From: Romeriopsis sp046049545
Lineage (GTDB): Bacteria > Cyanobacteriota > Cyanobacteriia > Leptolyngbyales > Leptolyngbyaceae
Assembly (NCBI GenBank): GCA_046049545.1
Contig: JBJORF010000004.1
Coordinates: 41,547 to 105,546, forward strand
Length of the DNA stretch: 64,000 nucleotides
Direction of reading: 5' to 3'
This document shows, piece after piece, positions 18,369 through 28,475 of the stretch. Below the pieces are notes generated by a model that was not told the DNA's origin, searched no databases, and saw nothing but the letters and a program-made list of their open reading frames with translations. The stretch's first letter is position 1. Each line of letters starts with the position of its first letter. The position numbers were made by a program, and so were the translations under genes.

Positions 18369-18493
18369 GCCTTGAAATCAATTTCAAGGCTAATAGCTGA
18401 AACCCATTAAAATGGGTTCTAAGCATTTCAGATCAGGGTTTTCAGTCCGTTGAAACGGACTTACGCTGTGAGCCTTGAAATTGATTTCAAGGC
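18369..18493. repeat. Cluster of four palindromes (REP/MITE-like)
   Basis: Four short perfect hairpins in 125 bp. The outer two (18369-18390 and 18472-18493) are exact reverse complements: 10-bp arms GCCTTGAAAT/ATTTCAAGGC around CA or TG. The inner ones are AACCCATT-AA-AATGGGTT (18401-18418) and AGTCCGTT-GA-AACGGACT (18444-18461). All have two-base loops. It is non-coding and lies between the converging XRE and recF genes. Confidence 0.8.
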
Positions 18494-18557
18494 GGGGTGG
18501 GTGATGTACGACTATCTCGCAATTCAATGATGACAATCCAGTATTGGGGGACGGGTC

Positions 18558-19739
18558 CTAAATCCTCGCCAACCACTCCGCCTCGGTCAGCAGCACTCCC
18601 GATTGCACATATAAGATCTGCGAAGAATTTAACCACTGGGAATCAAATGCACCCAAATGGGTTGTCGTAATTAACGTCTGGAAACGATCTTGAATCGCTT
18701 CTAGGAGCTGGTTTTGACGACTGAGATCGAGTTCTGCCAATACGTCATCCAATAGTAAAATCGGCGGTTCACCGATTACTTCTTCGATTAGCTGCAACTC
18801 CGCTAGCTTCAACGCTAGCACCAACGTCCGCTGTTGGCCCTGGGAACCGTATTGCCGCGCGGGGGTTTGGTTAATGGTGAAATCCACCTCATCGCGATGG
18901 GGGCCGACCATGGAGCTGCCCTGGTATTTTTCCGCCATCGATCGGCTGTGAATTTTCTCCAGAAACGCAGTCTGAATATCACCCGGTTGGTCATTTTCCA
19001 TCGGTACATTCGGGCAATAACGAATTTCGAGCTGTTCAGTTTGGCCGCTGATCGATCGGTGCCAAGCCTCCGCGATCGGGGCCAGCCGCGCGATCGCCCG
19101 CGCCCGGCGGCGCATCACCCGCACCCCCATCGCCGCTAACTGGGCATCCCACAGCGCCAATTCCTGGGAGTCGGGCATCGGCGGAAGTGCTTCGCCGGAG
19201 AGAGACAGCCGATCGCGGGCGACCAGGGCGCGTTGGGTGGTTTTGAGCAGGCTGTTGCGCTGTTTGAGGACTTGGTTGTATTGCTGAAGGACGTGGGCGT
19301 AGAGTGGTTCGAGTTGTACCAGGAGTCCATCCAGCCATTGCCGCCGCTCATCCGGGCCGCCCCGCACTAAGTCCAAATCCAGACAGGAAAATTGCACCAT
19401 ATTCAGGGTGCCGAGAAAGTCCAGTTGCCGCCGCATTCCCAGGCCATTCTGCGCCACCGATCGACGACCACTTTCCCGAATCGTCATCGCCAGTTCGACT
19501 TCGCCCGTGTTGCGTTGGAGTTGGCCAACGATTTGGGCCAGAGTTTCACCGTCTTGGACGAAGTCGCGATCGCGGGATGTGCGGTGGGATTTGAGGGCGG
19601 AGAGCAGTTCGACGGCTTCGAGGAGATTGGATTTGCCTTGGGCGTTATTGCCGAGGAGGATGGTTTTGGCAGCGGTGAAGTCGATCGATTGGGCGGCGTA
19701 GTTGCGGAAGTGCTTAAGTTGTAGGGATTTCAGATACAT
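18558..19739 (-). CDS. recF: DNA replication and repair protein RecF
   Basis: SMC-like ATPase that loads RecA at gapped DNA together with RecO and RecR. It is 393 residues, close to the usual length. It starts MYLKSLQLKHFRNY, typical of RecF; Walker A is GNNAQGKSN (about 31-39), the signature region is QYGSQGQQRTLVLALKLAEL and Walker B is ILLLDDVLAELD. It is not linked to dnaA/dnaN, as is usual in cyanobacteria. Confidence 0.95.
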   Translation of the reverse strand: MYLKSLQLKHFRNYAAQSIDFTAAKTILLGNNAQGKSNLLEAVELLSALKSHRTSRDRDFVQDGETLAQIVGQLQRNTGEVELAMTIRESGRRSVAQNGLGMRRQLDFLGTLNMVQFSCLDLDLVRGGPDERRQWLDGLLVQLEPLYAHVLQQYNQVLKQRNSLLKTTQRALVARDRLSLSGEALPPMPDSQELALWDAQLAAMGVRVMRRRARAIARLAPIAEAWHRSISGQTEQLEIRYCPNVPMENDQPGDIQTAFLEKIHSRSMAEKYQGSSMVGPHRDEVDFTINQTPARQYGSQGQQRTLVLALKLAELQLIEEVIGEPPILLLDDVLAELDLSRQNQLLEAIQDRFQTLITTTHLGAFDSQWLNSSQILYVQSGVLLTEAEWLARI

Positions 19740-19817
19740 GTTTTCAGAGGCGCAGCTGCGGCGGTCTCATTATTACACCATGGAATCTGGATTTTGCAGT
19801 TTGGGGTGATTAATGCA

Positions 19818-19846
19818 AAGCGGACGTTAATGAATAACGTCCGCTT
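19818..19846 (-). terminator. Hairpin downstream of the P-type ATPase gene
   Basis: A 12-bp perfect stem, AAGCGGACGTTA/TAACGTCCGCTT, with a 5-nt loop, just past the stop of the cation ATPase on the minus strand. There is no strong T-run, so termination strength is uncertain. Confidence 0.55.
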
Positions 19847-19876
19847 GGGGAGTTTAATCAATTGGCCGATCGCCCA

Positions 19877-22771
19877 TTATTTCCAATCACGACCAGAAGC
19901 CAAAGCCCGCGCTTGACGGCTCGATCGGCTGAAGGTTTTCTCCAGCTCAATCCAGACAAACATCAACATACTGAACCCAAAGCAGACCGCGAGTTCGGTC
20001 AAAGTCAGCGAATGCGTGCCAAAGAATTTCCGCAGGGGTTCGACGTAGATCAGGGCCAGTTGCAGAAGCGTCGTAATCACCACCGAACCCCAAAGATAGG
20101 GATTCGTCCAAGGGTTCAAGGACATTGTGAGCTGCGTATTGGATCGAATGGCGATCGCGTGGCCCATCTGGGCGAGACAGAGCGTGGTGAACACCATCGT
20201 CTTCCACATGGCTTGCTGCTCACCGGTGTAGGTCTTCTGGGCGTAGTTGTAAGCAATGTACATCAGCACGATCGAAATCACCGCTAAGACAATCCCGACG
20301 CGAATCATGTAGCTGCCCAGACCGCGCGCGAAGATGCTTTCTTTTGGATCATTCGGCGGCCGGTTCATGACGTTGGGTTCCGCTGGTTCGACCGCCAACG
20401 CCAAGGCGGGTAAACCATCGGTCACCAAGTTCATCCAAAGGATTTGCAGCGGTGACAGCGGTACGTCGAAGACCCCACCCAAAACCAAGGGTGTAGCCGC
20501 GATCGTGATTACTTCCCCAATGTTTGACCCCAGAATGTACTTGATGAAGCGGCGAATGTTGGTGTACACCACACGGCCTTCTTCGGTCGCCGCAACGATC
20601 GTCGCAAAGTTATCGTCGAGCAGCACCATGTCACTGGCTTCTTTGCTCACGTCCGTCCCGGTGATGCCCATCGCTACGCCAATGTCGGCTTGCTTCAGGG
20701 CGGGCGCATCGTTTACGCCATCCCCTGTCATCGCCACGACTTTATCGTTGTTTTGCAGCGCTTTGACAATGCGGAGCTTGTGTTCCGGGGCGACGCGGGC
20801 GTAGACGTTGACCTGTTCGACTTGCTGCTCCAGTTCGCGCTGATCCATTTTTTCCAGTTCGCGGCCCGTCAGCACGGTTTCCCCAGGTTGAGCAATGCCG
20901 AGGTCTTCGGCGATCGCTTTGGCGGTCAGTTGATGATCGCCTGTGATCATGAGCGTGCGGACACCTGCCGATCGGCAACGGGCAACGGCATCTTTGACTT
21001 CCGGGCGTGGGGCATCGAGCATGTCGATCAAGCCGAGCCAAGTCAGACCTTGCTCCGCCGAATCTTCGGTGTCTTCGCCGGGGACACTATTCAAGGGTTT
21101 TGCCGCAAAGCCGAGAACGCGTAGCCCTTTTCCGGCCAGTTCGTTATTCTTCGCGAGGATGCTTTGGCGCTGGGCATTGGTCAGGGCGCTGACTTGGCCC
21201 CCGACTTGGATTTCGCTACAGCGCTCCAAGATCAGCTCCGGCGAACCCTTGGTAAACATCAAGTAGGGCATACTCCAAGCCGCGAGGTCGGATTTCAGCG
21301 CCCCAGCGGCATCTTGCACCACGACACTCATCCGCTTGCGTTCCGAGGAGAAGGGAAATTCCCCCACGCGCGGGAGCTTGCTGTTCCACTGGTCACGCTC
21401 GATGTTGCCCTTCGCCGCCGCCACGACCAAGGCACCTTCCGTCGGATCACCCAAGATTCCCCATTGACCATCTTCCTGACGCAGCAGCGAGTCGTTACAA
21501 ACCGCACAGGCGAGGAGCAACGATCGCAGTTCCGGTGAAGATTGCGTATCCGTCGCTTGACCGCCGATGCTGAACTTGCCCGTTGGGTTGTAGCCCTCGC
21601 CGGAAACCTGGATCGAAGCGCTGGCCGGATGGAGAGACTGCACGACCATTTTGTTTTGGGTCAGCGTTCCAGTTTTATCCGAACAAATATTCGTCACCGA
21701 ACCCAGGGTTTCCACCGCCGGGAGCTTGCGAATCAAGGCATTGCGGCGCACCATCCGCTGGGTACCGAGAGCCAAAGTCACGGTAATTACCGCTGGCAGA
21801 CCTTCCGGCACCACGGCCACGGCCATCGACAGCGCCACCTTAACCAATTCCTGGAAGTTCTTCATGTGGTCGGCACCCGGCATGAACAGGAAGCTGTAGG
21901 CAATCCCGCCGACCACGACCAGCCCGACCAAAATCATCGCACCCAACACCAGCGTGTTACTGAGCTGATCCATCCGCTGTTGCAGCGGCGTGGGTTCGTT
22001 TTCCACATCCTGAAGCATCGTGGCGATCTTGCCCAGCTCGGTCTGCATCCCCGTGCCCGTGACGACGATCGTGCCGCGCCCTTGCACCACTTCCGTGCCT
22101 TGATAAACCAAGTTAATCCGATCGCCCAATGGGGCATCAGCAGGCAGGACTTTATGCGCTTGCTTGTTGGCGGCCTGGGCCTCCCCGGTGAGGGCTGATT
22201 CGCGGATTTGGAGATTCGCAGCTTCGAGGATGCGACCATCGGCAGCGACTTGTACGCCCGCTTCGACTTGCATGATGTCGCCGGGAACGAGCTGCTTCGA
22301 GTCAATTTCGCTGATGATGCCATCGCGGATCACCCGCACGCGCGGCGAGGAGAGCTGTTTCAGTGCAGCTAAGGCCTTGTCCGCGCGACTTTCCTGGAGG
22401 TAGCCCAGCACGCCATTGAGCACGACGATCGCCAGAATCGCGATCGTATCCTTGAACGGAATATCGCCCTTCGACGGCGAAATTACATCCATAATCCCCG
22501 AGACGATCGCCACCCCGATCAACAACACCAGCATGATGTTCTTGAACTGGTCGATCATGATCGTCCATTGACTGCGACCCGCCTTTTCTTCCAGTTCATT
22601 GGGGCCGAACTTGATCTGGCGATCGGTAATTTCGGCGCTGGACAATCCGCTTTCCCGATCAGTCTGAAGTGCCGCCAGGGTTTGTTCTGGAGATTGGGTT
22701 TGCCAATCGGCCCCGTAGGTGGGAGACAATTGCGCCGAAATCGGGGACGCGGATAAATCGTTTGCAGCCAT
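19877..22771 (-). CDS. P-type cation-transporting ATPase (PacL/SERCA-like, type IIA)
   Basis: A 964-residue membrane pump that exports Ca2+ or a related cation using ATP. The cation-ATPase N-terminal domain (about 20-90) is followed by TM1-2, the actuator domain with LTGEAQAANK, TM3-4 containing VAVVPEGLPAVITV (the Ca2+-ligand PEGLP motif), the phosphorylation site CSDKTGTLTQ, TGDGVNDAPALK and six C-terminal helices with NLVTDGLPALALA. Every catalytic motif is present. Similar to Synechococcus PacL. Confidence 0.92.
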   Translation of the reverse strand: MAANDLSASPISAQLSPTYGADWQTQSPEQTLAALQTDRESGLSSAEITDRQIKFGPNELEEKAGRSQWTIMIDQFKNIMLVLLIGVAIVSGIMDVISPSKGDIPFKDTIAILAIVVLNGVLGYLQESRADKALAALKQLSSPRVRVIRDGIISEIDSKQLVPGDIMQVEAGVQVAADGRILEAANLQIRESALTGEAQAANKQAHKVLPADAPLGDRINLVYQGTEVVQGRGTIVVTGTGMQTELGKIATMLQDVENEPTPLQQRMDQLSNTLVLGAMILVGLVVVGGIAYSFLFMPGADHMKNFQELVKVALSMAVAVVPEGLPAVITVTLALGTQRMVRRNALIRKLPAVETLGSVTNICSDKTGTLTQNKMVVQSLHPASASIQVSGEGYNPTGKFSIGGQATDTQSSPELRSLLLACAVCNDSLLRQEDGQWGILGDPTEGALVVAAAKGNIERDQWNSKLPRVGEFPFSSERKRMSVVVQDAAGALKSDLAAWSMPYLMFTKGSPELILERCSEIQVGGQVSALTNAQRQSILAKNNELAGKGLRVLGFAAKPLNSVPGEDTEDSAEQGLTWLGLIDMLDAPRPEVKDAVARCRSAGVRTLMITGDHQLTAKAIAEDLGIAQPGETVLTGRELEKMDQRELEQQVEQVNVYARVAPEHKLRIVKALQNNDKVVAMTGDGVNDAPALKQADIGVAMGITGTDVSKEASDMVLLDDNFATIVAATEEGRVVYTNIRRFIKYILGSNIGEVITIAATPLVLGGVFDVPLSPLQILWMNLVTDGLPALALAVEPAEPNVMNRPPNDPKESIFARGLGSYMIRVGIVLAVISIVLMYIAYNYAQKTYTGEQQAMWKTMVFTTLCLAQMGHAIAIRSNTQLTMSLNPWTNPYLWGSVVITTLLQLALIYVEPLRKFFGTHSLTLTELAVCFGFSMLMFVWIELEKTFSRSSRQARALASGRDWK

Positions 22772-22987
22772 GAACAGTACTCACAAAAGGCAAGGGACAA
22801 GGGGAAAGATTAATTTAAGCTCTTCATTTTAGCCATTTTACGGTACCACCTGCGATCGTGGGATAGACAAATGCTGAACCGGGTGATAGAACGCTGGATT
22901 GCTAGGCGGTGCCTAATTCAGTCATCAATTGCGATGACACTTCACCCGGAAAGTCAGGTGGAAAGTCTCCAATTTGGCAGGTGATGT

Positions 22988-23776
22988 ATGGAATTTGGCA
23001 TCCTGGGACGGATTGATTTGTTCCCGATTAAGTCGTTGGATGGGGTAACGGTTGAATCCGCGCGTATCCTGCCCAGTGGCGCATTGCAGCACGATCGGGA
23101 ATTCGCGATCGTCGATGCTGCGGGCCAAATCGTCAACGCCAAACGCACCGCTCAGATTCAGCAATTACGCGCAACCTTTGATTTGGCCAACCAACGGGTC
23201 AGGATTGCAGCGCCTGAGCAAGCCACGCAAGCGTTTCATTTATGGGGCGATCGGGCTGCACTCGAACAATTCCTGAGTGATTATTTTGGCTTTGCTGTGT
23301 CCCTGATCCAGAATCAGGAAACGGGTTTCCCGGATGATTTGGAGTCACCGGGGCCAACGATTATCAGTACAGCAACCTTGGCGGCGGTGAGTCAGTGGTA
23401 TCCGGGCACTGATGTCGCCGAAATGCGCCGGCGATTTCGCACTAACTTAGAGCTGACGGGAATTCCAGCCTTTGGTGAAGATCAGCTCTTCGACCAAGCC
23501 GATCGCTCCCGGCGTTTCCGCATTGGGCCAGTGCAGTTTGAAGGAATCAATCCCTGTCAGCGCTGTGTCGTGCCAACACGCGATAGCCAATCGGGAGAGG
23601 CTACCCCGGAGTTTCAGAAAACGTTTTTGCGGGAGCGATCGACGAGTTTGCCCGCTGGGGTGAATCGCGATCGGTTCAACCATTTTTATCGTCTGGCGGT
23701 AAATACACGAATTCCCCCTAGTCAGAGCATTTGGCGGCTCGATCGGGGGGAATGCTGTGTGATATTGGGTGGATAA
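22988..23776 (+). CDS. MOSC-domain protein (YcbX/mARC-like)
   Basis: A 262-residue protein with an N-terminal MOSC beta-barrel (begins RIDLFPIKSLDG) and a C-terminal MOSC domain with the conserved Cys in NPCQRCVVPTRD. The family binds molybdenum cofactor and reduces N-hydroxylated compounds, or delivers sulfur. The C-terminal ferredoxin domain of YcbX is absent, as in many cyanobacterial members. AGGTGAT precedes the ATG. It converges with the Wzc-like gene, only 8 bp apart. Confidence 0.85.
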   Translation: MEFGILGRIDLFPIKSLDGVTVESARILPSGALQHDREFAIVDAAGQIVNAKRTAQIQQLRATFDLANQRVRIAAPEQATQAFHLWGDRAALEQFLSDYFGFAVSLIQNQETGFPDDLESPGPTIISTATLAAVSQWYPGTDVAEMRRRFRTNLELTGIPAFGEDQLFDQADRSRRFRIGPVQFEGINPCQRCVVPTRDSQSGEATPEFQKTFLRERSTSLPAGVNRDRFNHFYRLAVNTRIPPSQSIWRLDRGECCVILGG

Positions 23777-23784
23777 TACTCACC

Positions 23785-25968
23785 CTAACGACGAACCGGT
23801 GTCTTGAGCGGCATCGTCGGCTTCGCGGTTTCCTGGAAGTTGTAATACGAACTGTACAACCCCTGGTTCATGGGCTCGGACGAATCATTCACCACGAGGC
23901 CCAATACCTTCGTCGGCAACAAACTCAGCCCATCAATCACTTGATCCAGCACCGTCTGCTTCGTCTGGCCCAACCGTGTCACTAGCAACAAGCCATCAGC
24001 GTTCGTCGCGACCAAATGCGCATCCGCAAACCCAGCCAATGGCGGCGTGTCATAGATCACGATGTCGTAGGCAGCCGCAAACTGCTCCATCAACTGCTTC
24101 ATCCGATTCGAAGATAACAATGCCACGGGATCCGGTGGCAGCTGCCCCGCCGTAAGGACATCCACATTGTCGTTCGCCTCAACGATAAATTCACGGGGGC
24201 TGTTTGCGTTGGATACCAACAGGTCGCTGAGGCCGCGATTGTTTTGCAGACCCATGCGGTGGTGAATCTGCGGACGACGCATTTCCGCATCGACCAACAG
24301 CACCCGGTTGCCCATGGAACCCGCAACCTGGGCCAGATAAGCCGCGATCGTAGATTTGCCATCTTCGGGAGTTGCGGAGCTAATCACGACGGCTCTAATC
24401 GGCTGATCGGCATTTGATAAACGCAGATTGGTTTGCAGCGATCGCAGCGCCTCCAGGAACGGCAACATGCCAAACTTCCGCCGCCGATTGGAAGCGAAAG
24501 CTGCCTGCGACAAACTCATCGGCTGTGTCTGACCCAGTTCGCGGTTGCGGGGAATCGTGGCCAGTACGGGATATTTGTAGGCTTTCTTGACGGCGGCGGC
24601 TTTGTGGAAGACGTTCTTGGAGCGATCGACCGACAGCGCCAGCAGCGAGCCCAGCACCAAACCGGAAACCGCACCAAGTAAGCCATTTTGCAACACACTG
24701 GTCAGCTTCGGCTCGATCACCGGGGCGACAATCTGCCAGGGGGTTTGTTGCTGCGCTGTGTTCAAATCGAGGGTCGATCGGGTGGCCGTCAACTGATTCA
24801 AGTTTGTCGTCGCAATTTCCAACTGACGCTGGATATCGGTGTAACGGCGGGCAAGGCCACCGAGATTTTGGACATCCTGCACCAAACCCGCTTGCCGGGA
24901 ATTGAGCGAATCATTTTTCGCTTGCAGATCTTTGACTTTGCTGGCGGCCTCGGCCTGGACGCGACTCGCTTCGACTTCCAAGAGGGGAATCAACTTCTGC
25001 CGTTGATCCTGTAAGACCAGCACCTCTTCATGGGTAGGCTGGAAGATTGAAGATTTCTCGGCGATCTGGTTATCCAGGGTGTTGAGTTGCTGGAGCAGCG
25101 ACTGGTAACGAGTGCTTTCCGTCAATGCCAGGGCAACTTTGCGATCGCCACTGGCGACGGTGTTGGCATCAGCGACCTCTTGATAGCGGGCGATCGCTTG
25201 CTCAAGGGCGACTTGGTTTTCGAGTTGCTGTTTGCGGAACGTATTGAGCTGGTCGGTAACGGCGGTGTTTTGTGACTGAGGCTCGTAGAAGTTATTCTGC
25301 TGCCGGAAGGCTTGCAATTCACTCTGCAATTGGCTGACGCGACGCTCCAGTTGGGGCAGTTGGGAATCGAGAAACTCTTTCGCCTTCTGGACATCAGCCT
25401 TCGGCTCTTCCAAGCTGTAGTTCACATAGGCATCGCCTAAGGCGGACAGTACCGCTTTTACCTTAGCCGGGTCCGCCGAAGCATACTGCACTTCCAGAAC
25501 GCTGGTGGTGCCTACAGGTTTGATCTTCACCTCCTTCGCAAGGTGCCACCATTCCAGATCGGGATATTGCGGCTTCAGCCGATCGGCAACGGGCTTCAGC
25601 ACAGGCTCCGTCGAAAGCAGCAGCACGCGTGTGGCACTGACTTCTTCCGCCTTCTGACTAGAACTTTGGTCTTTCTCGGGATTAAGCGCTGGGGCTAACT
25701 TGCGGATGACTTCATCGGAAGAGGTCTTCGATCGGGCTAACACCTGGAACGACCCGTTGTAAGCCGGATGGGTTTTCCCGATGATCAGGCCAACTGTACC
25801 GAGTCCCAGCGTACTCAAAGCAATTAACCAAGCATAGCGACCGAGAGCCGCCCCGATTTCCTGGAAATTGAGGGTGTCTTGATCGACCACCGGCTGACTC
25901 AGTTGACTGAGCCAAGGGGGGCGCTTCGCAGTGCTGTTCGTTGAAGTAGGCAGTTGTCCGTTATCCAT
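23785..25968 (-). CDS. Polysaccharide co-polymerase with tyrosine autokinase domain (Wzc/BY-kinase)
   Basis: Controls chain length and export of exopolysaccharide. It has 727 residues: a Wzz-type N-terminal domain with TM1 near 48-68, a long periplasmic coiled coil (about 190-400), TM2 near 435-455, then a BY-kinase domain. The kinase shows Walker A SSATPEDGKST, Walker A' LLVDAEMRRP and Walker B IVIYDTPPL. The C-terminal tail carries a tyrosine cluster (GLYSSYYNF), the usual autophosphorylation site. It lies 110 bp downstream of the Wza-like exporter gene on the same strand, so they probably form an operon. Confidence 0.93.
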   Translation of the reverse strand: MDNGQLPTSTNSTAKRPPWLSQLSQPVVDQDTLNFQEIGAALGRYAWLIALSTLGLGTVGLIIGKTHPAYNGSFQVLARSKTSSDEVIRKLAPALNPEKDQSSSQKAEEVSATRVLLLSTEPVLKPVADRLKPQYPDLEWWHLAKEVKIKPVGTTSVLEVQYASADPAKVKAVLSALGDAYVNYSLEEPKADVQKAKEFLDSQLPQLERRVSQLQSELQAFRQQNNFYEPQSQNTAVTDQLNTFRKQQLENQVALEQAIARYQEVADANTVASGDRKVALALTESTRYQSLLQQLNTLDNQIAEKSSIFQPTHEEVLVLQDQRQKLIPLLEVEASRVQAEAASKVKDLQAKNDSLNSRQAGLVQDVQNLGGLARRYTDIQRQLEIATTNLNQLTATRSTLDLNTAQQQTPWQIVAPVIEPKLTSVLQNGLLGAVSGLVLGSLLALSVDRSKNVFHKAAAVKKAYKYPVLATIPRNRELGQTQPMSLSQAAFASNRRRKFGMLPFLEALRSLQTNLRLSNADQPIRAVVISSATPEDGKSTIAAYLAQVAGSMGNRVLLVDAEMRRPQIHHRMGLQNNRGLSDLLVSNANSPREFIVEANDNVDVLTAGQLPPDPVALLSSNRMKQLMEQFAAAYDIVIYDTPPLAGFADAHLVATNADGLLLVTRLGQTKQTVLDQVIDGLSLLPTKVLGLVVNDSSEPMNQGLYSSYYNFQETAKPTMPLKTPVRR

Positions 25969-26078
25969 GATGACCTCGATTAACCTCTATCCACAGAGAA
26001 TTTCAGCAAGTGAGCGACGACATTGACCTAGCAGTGGGATGGGTGGCAGTGCTCAGCGCCGTCTCACCGTTGTGAATG

Positions 26079-27593
26079 TTAGTCACCACCAAAAATTGCG
26101 CGGAAAACACCGACGATCGCACCCAATGGGCTAAAGATTTGGCTAGCACCATTGGTAATTGTTCCGAGTTGGGATTTCTTCACAACAATTACGTCATCGT
26201 TGCGTAGCAATGGATTACCCGCTTCATTGACACCTTGCTGGAAATTCACAGCAATTTCGCGCTTTGAAACCGTTCCGTCCGGATTTAAGCGCATAAATTC
26301 GATGGACTTTTTGTTGGCTTTTTCATTAAAGCCACCCGCGTTCAACAATGCCGTCTGCAACGGTGTGTTCGGAGGAATACGCAGCACCCCAGGACTTTGG
26401 ACTTCACCCACGACGCTCACCCGAATCTGGTCCGGCGTGACGCTCGATGAAAGCAATGTATTGGCCTCTTCTGGAGCTAGGGATTTCGCCGTTGGCACCA
26501 CGATCGTGTCGCGATCCTGGAGGATAATGTCTTGCTTCTGGTCGCCTTCCGTCAGTAGTTTCCAGAAGTCAATGTTGTACTCGCGCTCTTGACCCGACTG
26601 GGTGACTCGCCGCAATTTAATGCTCCGCACATCCGCCAGAGTCTTAATCCCCCCCGCTGTTTGCAGAGCGCGGCTGATCGTTGGGTAGATTCGCGTTTGG
26701 TTAAAGGCATCGCGGGGCGCGCCAGGGGTGCCTGCTTGTTCAACCCGGACGCTGCTTTCCACGGTGTGACTACCCGGACGATACACCTCACCGACCACCG
26801 TGACATTCAACGGCTGAATCCGATCGGCGGAAAAGCTCGTGGTCGCGATCTCGTTGGACTCTTGCAGCGATACGTTATCCGCCGCTGGAACGAACAGCGA
26901 ATCGCCATCCCGCAAAACGATATCTTCCCGAGGTCGAACCCCCCGGACATAGTCCATCAAATTCAACGTGATGACCTGATCACTGCGGCCTACCTGGGGC
27001 CGTCGCACTTGCACCTGCCGCAAATCCGCCGTCTGCGTGATGCCGCCCGCCACTTTCAGCGCCCTTGTCACCGTTGGCAACTGCACCGGAGCCGTGTTGT
27101 TCAATTCGGCATTGACCGATAAATCATAGGATCCGCGACGGCTCACTTCTCCCGCCACCCCGACGCGAATCGGGCGTGGTGTCAGCAGCGTAACGGTCAC
27201 CGTCGGGTAGCGCAACAGCTTACCGTAGCTGCGCGAAGCGGCAGCGCTGGCTTGCTCCAGGGTCAGACCTTCGACATTCAGCCGTCCTGCTTGCAGCAAG
27301 CTAATGCTGCCATCAACCAGCACCTGGGTCTCCAGACTGTACTGGGGCACCTTAAACACTTCGATCTTGACCCGATCGCCAGGGCCAAGGGTGTAGTCTT
27401 GCGCCGCTGCGGGATTACGGTTTTCGTAGTAGGCCGTCTGGGGAGGAAGCGCGGCTGGCCCAGAAAACTGGCTACTCTGGGATGCTGCCACTCCTGGCAG
27501 CACATTAACCACACCGACCAATGCCGTCATGGGCAAAGTCAGCCAGGCTCGGGAAGTCTGTATCAAGGCGCGCTGAGACCGCTGCAAAGTCAT
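26079..27593 (-). CDS. Polysaccharide export protein, Wza/OPX type with SLBB domains
   Basis: Outer-membrane or periplasmic exopolysaccharide channel subunit. The ATG at 27593 gives 504 residues with a signal peptide (MTLQRSQRALI..., cleavage near GVAASQ). The poly-export motif is at about 70-150 (YTLGPGDRVKIEVFKVPQYS), followed by at least three SLBB beta-grasp repeats (each beginning like VAGEVSRRGSY, VVGEVYRPGSH, VVGEVQSPGV). The frame is open 74 codons further upstream, but that part lacks export features. No lipobox is evident. Partner of the Wzc-like gene downstream. Confidence 0.9.
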   Translation of the reverse strand: MTLQRSQRALIQTSRAWLTLPMTALVGVVNVLPGVAASQSSQFSGPAALPPQTAYYENRNPAAAQDYTLGPGDRVKIEVFKVPQYSLETQVLVDGSISLLQAGRLNVEGLTLEQASAAASRSYGKLLRYPTVTVTLLTPRPIRVGVAGEVSRRGSYDLSVNAELNNTAPVQLPTVTRALKVAGGITQTADLRQVQVRRPQVGRSDQVITLNLMDYVRGVRPREDIVLRDGDSLFVPAADNVSLQESNEIATTSFSADRIQPLNVTVVGEVYRPGSHTVESSVRVEQAGTPGAPRDAFNQTRIYPTISRALQTAGGIKTLADVRSIKLRRVTQSGQEREYNIDFWKLLTEGDQKQDIILQDRDTIVVPTAKSLAPEEANTLLSSSVTPDQIRVSVVGEVQSPGVLRIPPNTPLQTALLNAGGFNEKANKKSIEFMRLNPDGTVSKREIAVNFQQGVNEAGNPLLRNDDVIVVKKSQLGTITNGASQIFSPLGAIVGVFRAIFGGD

Positions 27594-28475
27594 TGAAGTA
27601 CCAAGAATAAAAGGTGAGGGATTACTACTTTTAACGATGGCCCGGCAGAAGAACCGGACAACCAGCAAAATTACTGAGGATATACATCCTGATAGCGTTG
27701 ATTTAGAGACTTGAAAATATACCCTGTCCACTGCCTCGCCCTGCTCCAGCATCGGAGTAGAACAAACACTGTTCAGTTTTAGCATCAAATCTGGCGTTCG
27801 CGACACTTGAATCAAATATCACCATTGCCACGAGAGAATGACCAAGCGATGGCCTTCTCCACGATTTTGCCCTAGTATGCCCAGGTCAAATCCCTAGACA
27901 TCAAGCAAAAAATGGGGTCATGGTGCAACGCTCTAAGGCTCAGCCTAATAACTATCCCTGTCTAATACCTCAGAATCTAGCCTGCGGTCGGATCAACCGA
28001 CAACTGACTTCACTGAGTCTTTAGCCGCCTGCCCAAGGTAACCGCATATTTCCCGAGTTTATTTAAAGACTGAATAAAGGCTGGCGAGAGAATTAATTGC
28101 CTCGCCTACGATAAAGGGGCATTAGAGCGCTAACTAATGTGCTGCTCGCTATCTTGTACTGCTTGCCATACTTAAGATGTGACTCTGGATAGATGTATTC
28201 TGACAGTTGAGATAGCTATGGTCGTTCTATTGCCTGAGCCATAGCGGTTGGCAGTGAAATGAATCCGATCAAGCCAACGTTACGTTTACCTAATCATCTA
28301 ATTCCGTGAAGCCCCAGCGATCGCTCCCTAGCGAGACAAAATAGCTGGCGTTTCAACTTGCATATCCTGTAATTGACATATGTTCTAATTGACATATGTT
28401 GTAATTGCTACACTGTTCATCGATAGAATAATTTGGCACCGTTAGGTGTGCTGTGAGTGAGGTCGCCGAAGCCCA
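27594..28475. other. Long divergent intergenic region of the polysaccharide genes
   Basis: About 880 bp between the Wza-like gene (minus) and the ABC exporter gene (plus), without a credible coding region on either strand. It is more AT-rich than its neighbours. It should hold the two divergent promoters and probably their regulatory sites. The only clear motif I see is the 16-bp direct repeat at 28371-28411. Confidence 0.6.
28371..28411 (+). promoter_or_regulatory. 16-bp direct repeats containing TTGACA, probable promoter of the ABC exporter
   Basis: Two copies of taattgacatatgtt in 16-bp phase (TTGACA at 28373 and 28389), then a third, shortened taattg. The first TTGACA is 16 bp from TATGTT (28395-28400), a workable -35/-10 pair about 75 bp before the start codon. 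The repeats may equally be operator sites. Confidence 0.45.

Noticed and set aside
28320..28336. CGATCGCTCCCTAGCGAGA as an operator palindrome
   Set aside because: Short and imperfect, and contains part of a HIP1-like word that is abundant by itself.
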